Source of the DNA: Biscogniauxia marginata
Lineage: Eukaryota > Ascomycota > Sordariomycetes > Xylariales > Xylariaceae
NCBI GenBank assembly: GCA_022695795.1
Contig: MU404059.1
Coordinates: forward strand, 496,001-560,000
Length of the DNA: 64,000 nucleotides
Reading direction: 5' to 3'
Shown here: positions 58,429-64,000 of the stretch, one piece after another
Numbering within the stretch: the first letter of the stretch is position 1
Layout: every line of letters starts with the position of its first letter
The notes under the pieces: generated by a model
Database searches by the model: none
What the model was told of the DNA's origin: nothing
What the model saw: the letters and a program-made list of their open reading frames with translations, nothing else
Translations under genes and position numbers: made by a program

Positions 58429-59902
58429 TCAATCTTCTTCATCACCCTCGGCATCTCGATCTTCGTCGTCCGACTCGTCGGCCGCCTGCTGTCGGGCGTG
58501 TCCGTTCGCTTCTTGTCCGGCGTCTTCGTGCTGTTCTTGCTGCTCGAGCTCCTCCTCGGCCTGGAATCCGTAGGGCTCATCTTTATAACGCGCCATCTGC
58601 TGCCTGAGGTTCTCGTCCGGGTCCTCAACCGTGACGTCGAGCTGATCTAAGACTTGCTCGTCTACTTCCCCGTACCCTATCGTGCGGGCGATGTTCTTGG
58701 TACGCTGGGGTCTGATGGTGGACCGTTGCATCACGGGGTAGTAGAAGGCGGCCTTCTGGTCTACCATATCGTCTAGATTAAAGGCGATGAGGAGCTCCTC
58801 GTCGTATTTAGTGGCATGATCTAATTCTACTTCCTGCGCTGTCTCGTATCCGCGGATTCTTGGGAATTCGAAGCAGGGCCGGGAGCCGCCCTTGGTGTAC
58901 AGGCTATCGTCATCGTGATCCATATTTTCGACATCAAATCTCTTCCGGAACCTTTCAGCGGTATCGGCAGAGTCAGGTAGGAAATAGTCATAGTTCGTTA
59001 GAGACGGCGGCTTGGGGTTGTTGATTGGATCTTTGTTGTATGCCTGGAGGGCGATGTCATATGCATCCTCTTCAGCTTTACTCTTCTCGGCAGGACGGAA
59101 TAGACTGCTTAGCAAGCGCGTGTCGTAGGTCCGGGAGGGAGGCACAGGGTTGTTGGTGAACTTGAGAGTCACGTAGGCGCCAGCGTCGGGGAAGGCCTCG
59201 AGATCGGGGATCAAGGGGAAGGAGTCGACAAGCTTGACATTTCGCTTGGACGGGTGCTTGACGCGACTCTTATCCTTCAGATTTACGGCGGCTATGGCAA
59301 AGCTCTGGTCGATCTTCCGCTTGACGTAGGCGGGAGAGTCCTTGTCAGGCTCGGGCGAAGGCCGCTTCACAGGTCGCTTCAGAGGCTTTGGATTGAGACC
59401 TCGCAATGGGCCGGCGTCATGTTTGCCCTTAGAAGTTGTCGAGGATATGTATTCTGTTCGACGGAGGAAGGAGACGTTGGGCTCGGAGACCTTTGGTTTG
59501 CCGAGGGTCTGCAGAGGTCTGAGGAGGGCGCGGTCGTGGGGATGGATGGGCGGTGGTTGTGCGGGTGCTTGGATAGCTACATCCGCAGTTAGCCGTCGTG
59601 GTTCTCATATCTAAATTGTGGTGTAACATACAACTCTCATCGCCGTCGAATATACCTGGCATGCCGACCAAGTCCAATGGCATGCCCAGCTCGGCGTCGG
59701 CCTCGATATTCAGAGGCTGTTCCCTAGCTAGCCTCGATGCGAAGCCAGGCGCGGTATATTGGCCGCTGGCAAGGCCGGTATTCGGGATATCCAACAATTT
59801 CGGTGGATTAGGAGGAGGCGGCAGGGCATTAGAGTAGCGGATTCTGGCGATGAAATCCTGGTGCACCGAGCGATGCTCGCCGTTGCGCGACGAGGATGCC
59901 AT
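58429..59902 (-). CDS. PAF1: Paf1, subunit of the PAF1 transcription elongation complex
   Basis: Exons 59902-59635 and 59576-58429, giving 471 residues. The start MASSSRNGEHRSVHQDFIARIRYSNALPPPPNPPKLLDIP is the conserved Paf1 N-terminus. After the intron (donor GTTGTA, acceptor TGTAG) come NVSFLRRTEYIS, then the LRPLQ...KRPVKRP region, the YDYFLPDSAD and FNLDDMVDQKAAFYYPVMQRSTIRPQR blocks, and a very acidic Glu/Gln/Asp tail from about residue 415. Paf1 associates with RNA polymerase II and is needed for H2B ubiquitylation, H3K4/K36 methylation and elongation. The tail length and acidity are normal for the family. It is the neighbour of RER1 on the same strand, with 735 bp between them. Confidence 0.95.
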
Positions 59903-60637
59903 CTCGAGTGTTTTGGAGGTTGGGGGAGGGAAGGACGACGAATTGGAAAAAGCGCGGCCCGGCGCAAGTGCAACTTGGCCTTTCGTGCGCAATATATATG
60001 TGATGCGATGTGTAGTAGCTGTTGGGTAGTGGAGTTGTCGCGTCGCGGGTTGTTGGTGTCGGTGTTGGTGTCGGTGTCGGTAGTATGGAGAAGGAAAAAA
60101 AAAAAAAAAAGTTGAAGGTGGGAAGGTCGAACCAAAAACGCACCCAAGCTTTCGAGTTTCACAAGTTAAGGCTGATGATCACAAAACACCAAGGCGCACC
60201 AATGACATTCCTATCCCTACCCCTACCACTAAACCCTTAGAGCTAGAAAGCTGATGGTTCTAATTCTCATCAAGGCATATTATTATTTTCTCAATTAAGT
60301 CTATAGGTCCAAAAGTCTCACCTCGTGCGCCTCCCCTGTCTCCTTGCTTCTTCTGGCCCGCAGTACGGACCCGATGCGAACAGTAGCACCCTCAAGTGCG
60401 ACCAGCTGCACTTTTCTTAGAATTCAATAAGAGCACTGCGCCTCCTATCGCTACATATAGAGGGCATGCATCATGATTTTATATAGCGAAACCCAACATA
60501 CACCATGAGCCCAGTCCACTGTGGACACCCGTCCATACAGGCAATATGTCTCTGCGTCCTCCTGCCATATCTTGACGATACTGGACGTCCTGCCCGTGAT
60601 AAAAATAAAGGAGAGGTCTTTGTACACAAGTATCGTC
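59903..60637. promoter_or_regulatory. PAF1 upstream region with GGTGTC repeats and poly-A run
   Basis: Contains a tandem GGTGT(C/T) array at 60045-60080 and 16 consecutive A at 60095-60110, 140-210 bp upstream of the PAF1 start codon on the other strand. Nucleosome-excluding homopolymers are common in fungal promoters; a regulatory role is inferred only from position. Confidence 0.5.
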
Positions 60638-61400
60638 CTACGAGGTACTGCTCTTGCCGTACCTCGCCTTGCCAAGTGAGAACGGTACGTATCGGTACTT
60701 GATCATGTGTTGGATTTGCTTGCGCACTGCGGATTGTATTAGCACTTCTCTCTGAAATCTAAAACAGCTGCAGATTTTCTGCCATGACTTACTGGTGAGG
60801 ATAAAGAGGATGAACCAGTACATGACGAGGACGGGCCAGAAGACAGGGACGTTGAAGACTTCGAACCAGCTGCATACAAAAGCGATGGCGACGGCGCGGG
60901 TCGCCTCGTGCCAGAACTTGAACTCGGGCAGTCGTCGAATGAACGGTCGGAACTCCTCGTCCTGCTTTGTCGGGAGGCCGCCGGCAGACCCGTCCTCCAT
61001 CTCGTTGTCTAGTATGTCGTTTGACGGATCGAACTTGGGCGACAGGAAGGCGAGGAAAAGGTTGAGCAAGTAAATGCCAAGCGCATATGCCACTACCTCT
61101 CGTTAGTACTGCATCAATACTCTGCATGTCAAGTCAGAGCCTCGTACCGATGTACCATCCTTGCGCAAGAAGCACTCGTAGGAAAAAGAGGGATAGGCCG
61201 ACAGCCGTACCGACCCATCTGTAGAGGACATGTGGTGTCGCTTGATCTAGCAGAGCTTGGTATTGCTACATATCTGTTAGAGTCTTTACCATCGCCAACT
61301 TCACGTCTTCACAAGCGTGAGGGCTACTGACTCTCTGGATCTTCGAAGTCTGGGTGGCGACCGCCGCGAAAGGGGTCTGTTCCGGCTCGATGTTCTCCAT
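60638..61400 (-). CDS. RER1: Rer1, Golgi-to-ER retrieval receptor
   Basis: Four exons on the minus strand: 61400-61332, 61265-61148, 61092-60793 and 60726-60638, giving 191 residues, the usual Rer1 length. Landmarks: [115 protein letters not shown], and a tail ending ARYGKSSTS. Four membrane segments are visible. Rer1 returns ER membrane proteins and unassembled subunits from the cis-Golgi in COPI vesicles. All junctions keep the frame, and the third uses a CTAAC branch site just before GGTAG. Confidence 0.96.
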
Positions 61401-62054
61401 GGCGAAATCCGAAAAGAATACCGATCCAGGTGTGTCCTTTATTACGTTGCCGACCAAAAAAAGGTTGTCTAATATGTTAAGAGTAGTTTCAGAGACGGTG
61501 TCGATCGGTGCTAAGGAGTGACGGGTGCGAGATGGTCGATGGCACGAATTCCTTCGAGATAGATTCCTCCCGATCGCGACTTTGCAAGATCTGCGACCAG
61601 ACTGGCTCCTTTGAAAGACGGGGCGATCTGGCCAGCCTACAAAAAATAAACGGCTTTGGCCACAAGCCACATCTACTCAGCCACCGGGAAAAGGCTAAAC
61701 CTGAGGTCCAATGTAGCTAATGCAACTATGCGAGCTTATCAAATTCCGATTCATGAACATGCCTTGTTAAAACGTTAGATCGGTTCTTACCTCCTACCTA
61801 CATAGGTATGTACATATGTAGCTAATCCCCGCCATGCAACTGGGTAGTGGACCTTTGTGTATGAGGTCAGAAGCTCCAACACCCCCGGCTGGAGGTTGTT
61901 ATCCTCGGCCAAGCTTCGGCTGCTATGTTCATTATTTATCTGCACAGCTTCTTGAACAATTGAAGATTCTTCTTCCCGCCTGAAGTCTCTCATTTTGAAG
62001 TCAATTGGCGTCCTATCTTTATTGCTCAGATAGCTCAACTCTGGAGCTGTGAAC
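61401..62054. promoter_or_regulatory. Divergent intergenic region, RER1 and enoyl-CoA hydratase
   Basis: 654 bp between oppositely directed start codons. No gene inside is supported. Both promoters must lie here. Confidence 0.5.
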
Positions 62055-62992
62055 ATGAACACACTCAGGGCAATGAGGCCACTTGCCTCACGGCTTCAGC
62101 CGTCTACCTTTCCCAGAGCAATCAGGCTATCCTCGTCTACCGCAGCCAGATCTTACGACTTTGTCCAACCATTAAAACGTCAGCCGGGCGTCGGTCAAGG
62201 TAAGATACCCCCGACTAGGGACGTGGATAGGAGCTCGCCTCGCTTACATGGAACCGTATAGTAAATTTGACCCGGCCGAAGACACTGAATGCGCTATCCA
62301 CCGAGGTAATCACCGAGCTAAACCAGGCTCTGGCCGAGTTGAACTCGTCGGATGATGTATCTGTCATCATCCTGACGGGTGGGGAAAGGGCATTTGCTGC
62401 CGGCGCGGACATCAAGGAAATGGCCCCGCTTACATTCTCTCAAGCCTACACCGAGAGCTTCATCGAGTCATGGTCGCAGCTCACTACACAGATCAAGAAG
62501 CCTATTATCGCCGCCGTATCCGGCTATGCCCTAGGCGGAGGCTGTGAGCTGGCCATGATGTGCGACATCATCTACTGCACGGATACGGCCAATTTCGGAC
62601 AGCCTGAGATCAAGCTAGGAACGATCCCCGGAGCCGGCGGGAGCCAGAGGCTGACCCGCGCAATTGGTAAAGCTAGGGCCATGGAACTTATCCTGACAGG
62701 CAGGCCCATCACCGGAGCGGACGCAGCACGGTGGGGGCTAGCAACGAGGTCCTTTCCGACCTACGACTCCTTGATGGAAGAAACGTTTAAAACCGCAGAG
62801 ATAATTGCAAGCTACTCCAAGGTTGCTATCATGGCCGCCAAAGAGGTGGTCAACAAGAGCCAGGATCTGCCCTTGCGAGATGGCGTCGAATATGAGAGAA
62901 GAGTGTTCCATAGTCTCTTCGGCACCAAGGACCAGAAGATAGGCATGAAGGCTTTTTCAGAGAAGAAGAAACCTGAGTGGACGCATCAGTAA
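62055..62992 (+). CDS. Mitochondrial enoyl-CoA hydratase (short-chain crotonase)
   Basis: Exons 62055-62199 and 62262-62992, giving 291 residues. The first 35 residues are rich in Arg, Ser, Leu and Ala with no acidic residue, a mitochondrial presequence. The crotonase domain shows VNLTRPKTLNALS, the oxyanion-hole segments ERAFAAGADIKEM and GYALGGGCELAMMCD with E144, and GQPEIKLGTIPGAGGSQRL with E164; the two glutamates are the catalytic pair of ECHS1-type hydratases. It hydrates short-chain trans-2-enoyl-CoA in fatty-acid and branched-chain amino-acid breakdown. Its length equals that of mammalian ECHS1. The C-terminus (KKKPEWTHQ) has no peroxisomal signal, supporting a mitochondrial site. 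The ATG was chosen because no in-frame ATG precedes it. Confidence 0.96.
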
Positions 62993-63745
62993 GATGCGTC
63001 GGGGCTATATAATCCGAACCGGGCCCGACTACCGTCTACATATACGCCGGACACGTCCGTCCCTGTGGAGGCAGAGAAACCATTAGATGTCAGGGGCGGA
63101 AACGGCTGAGTGTCAAAGCAGTACGGTGGGGGTTCCCATATATACCAACACCTAATATCACACGTTACATGCACGTATACGTGATGTGTATATGTAAATA
63201 TAGTTGGTTCCCGGAAACTGGTAAGCTTGTAGTGGAACGGGGCGCTATACATGGTGGACTAACCCCTGCGAAGGCGGGGTTCAGTAGGGCTGACATGGGA
63301 ACGGGTTCTATCCATAATCTTTGAGGAATGAGATGTGAAGTAACATATTTCTCAATTCTCAGATAATCTGCGTTACAGGCTTGTAGTGCTTACAACACGC
63401 AGCTGGAAAGACAGCTGACAACTGCTACGACAATGTTTCCTGAACCTTCCATAAAGGCTTTTAATTATAACATAGCAGTCGGGAGCCGGCAGTGCTAGAA
63501 AAATCAAATATGCAGATGGCGTATGCAATACGAGTTGAATCAGCTAACGCTGCTACGCTACGCTGCCTTCCCCACCAGTAAAAAGCCTAAGCTAGCCGGT
63601 AGGTAGGCACCTAGGCAAGCACGCTAGCCGCCGCCGGCGGATAATTACCTAAAAGTATTGCATTTCCTCTTGTAACTGCACCGAGGGAAAAGAGCAAGAG
63701 TGACTGGACACACGCTGTCGAGTTCGCGCCAAACCCTCAGTCGAA
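62993..63745. other. Intergenic, no gene recognised
   Basis: Contains a short hairpin, AACCCC-TGCGAAGGC-GGGGTT, at about 63262-63282 and TAGGTAGGCACCTAGG at 63599-63614. No tRNA could be folded from the hairpin region. Confidence 0.4.
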
Positions 63746-64000
63746 ATGAGCCCTTCACGATCTGAAGTCGACCTGGAGAAGGAGTTGAGTTGTTCGGTAA
63801 GCAGACTCTCTCTCTCTATTCCCTCCTCTCTTGTAGAAGGTTGTTATATAGGCTGTGTCCGTGGCCCGCCGTTAATGGGCAACCTGAGGATCTTGAGAAG
63901 GCAAGCAAGACAAGATAAGACGAGACAAGTCTAACATGGATAATTATCGTCGTAGATCTGCACCGAAGTCCTGTTCCAGCCTTTGACGCTCCTCGACTGC
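63746..64000 (+). CDS. RING-finger protein, 5' end only (cut by window edge)
   Basis: Exon 1 is 63746-63796 (MSPSRSEVDLEKELSCS); a 159-bp intron follows with donor GTAAGC and acceptor CGTAG; exon 2 starts at 63956 and runs off the window. The joined start reads DLEKELSCSICTEVLFQPLTLLDC, the first cysteines of a C3HC4 RING domain (C-x2-C, then C after 11 or more residues) right at the N-terminus, as in fungal CHFR-like E3 ubiquitin ligases. The rest of the protein lies outside, so the subfamily is uncertain. Confidence 0.8.

Noticed and set aside
63240..63300. Hairpin near CCCCTGCGAAGGCGGGG considered as a tRNA or small RNA
   Set aside because: No cloverleaf, no T-loop GTTCGA motif and no box A/B could be fitted.
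1..64000. CRISPR arrays or bacterial-type operons
   Set aside because: None present; the gene structures and introns are eukaryotic throughout.

Overview
The window is a stretch of nuclear chromosome from a filamentous ascomycete (Pezizomycotina; the protein families and intergenic style suggest a Sordariomycete, but the class is inferred). Genes are split by short GT-AG introns with internal CTAAC-type branch sites. Housekeeping genes are typical of ascomycetes, and one block shows the AT-rich, transition-only decay expected of repeat-induced point mutation (RIP).

Layout. (1) 0-11.5 kb, accessory-looking: a broken PD-(D/E)XK nuclease-like gene with two RIP-type stop codons, a small degenerate protein kinase, a disordered hydrophilic protein, a GNAT acetyltransferase and an HNH nuclease domain protein, separated by long non-coding stretches and small AT-rich patches. 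(2) 11.6-28.6 kb, an AT-rich block with no intact gene. It holds a Ty3/gypsy-type LTR retrotransposon on the minus strand (element A, 12126-27319, target duplication AAAAC). Element A is interrupted in its RNase H region by a second element of the same family on the plus strand (element B, 15128-22650, target duplication ATAAC). Both are ruined by C-to-T and G-to-A changes. Two short sequences of normal composition (191 and 130 bp, each with a 5-bp target duplication and TG/CA ends) were inserted later and escaped RIP. (3) 29-31.7 kb: a Fig1-family membrane protein whose last codons and stop lie inside a small inverted-repeat (MITE-like) element, then a secreted SGNH/GDSL hydrolase. (4) 31.7-64 kb, mostly conserved genes: CDC37 (Hsp90 co-chaperone), a GPI-type PLC-like phosphodiesterase, a UPF0045/ECM15 thiamine-binding-type protein with a GC-AG intron, a CCDC47 homologue (PAT complex), a haspin-like kinase, a large secreted catalase, PAF1 (transcription elongation), RER1 (Golgi-to-ER retrieval), a mitochondrial enoyl-CoA hydratase, and the start of a RING-finger gene cut by the window edge.

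The conserved genes are functionally unrelated and do not form a pathway; two divergent pairs (CCDC47/haspin; RER1/enoyl-CoA hydratase) may share promoters. No CRISPR array, rRNA, convincing tRNA, biosynthetic cluster or giant-transposon (Starship) captain was recognised. No new biological system can be claimed. The most informative material is the nested retroelement stratigraphy, the unmutated insertions inside it, and the MITE-derived C-terminus. Exon boundaries were placed by eye from splice consensus, reading-frame continuity and family alignment.
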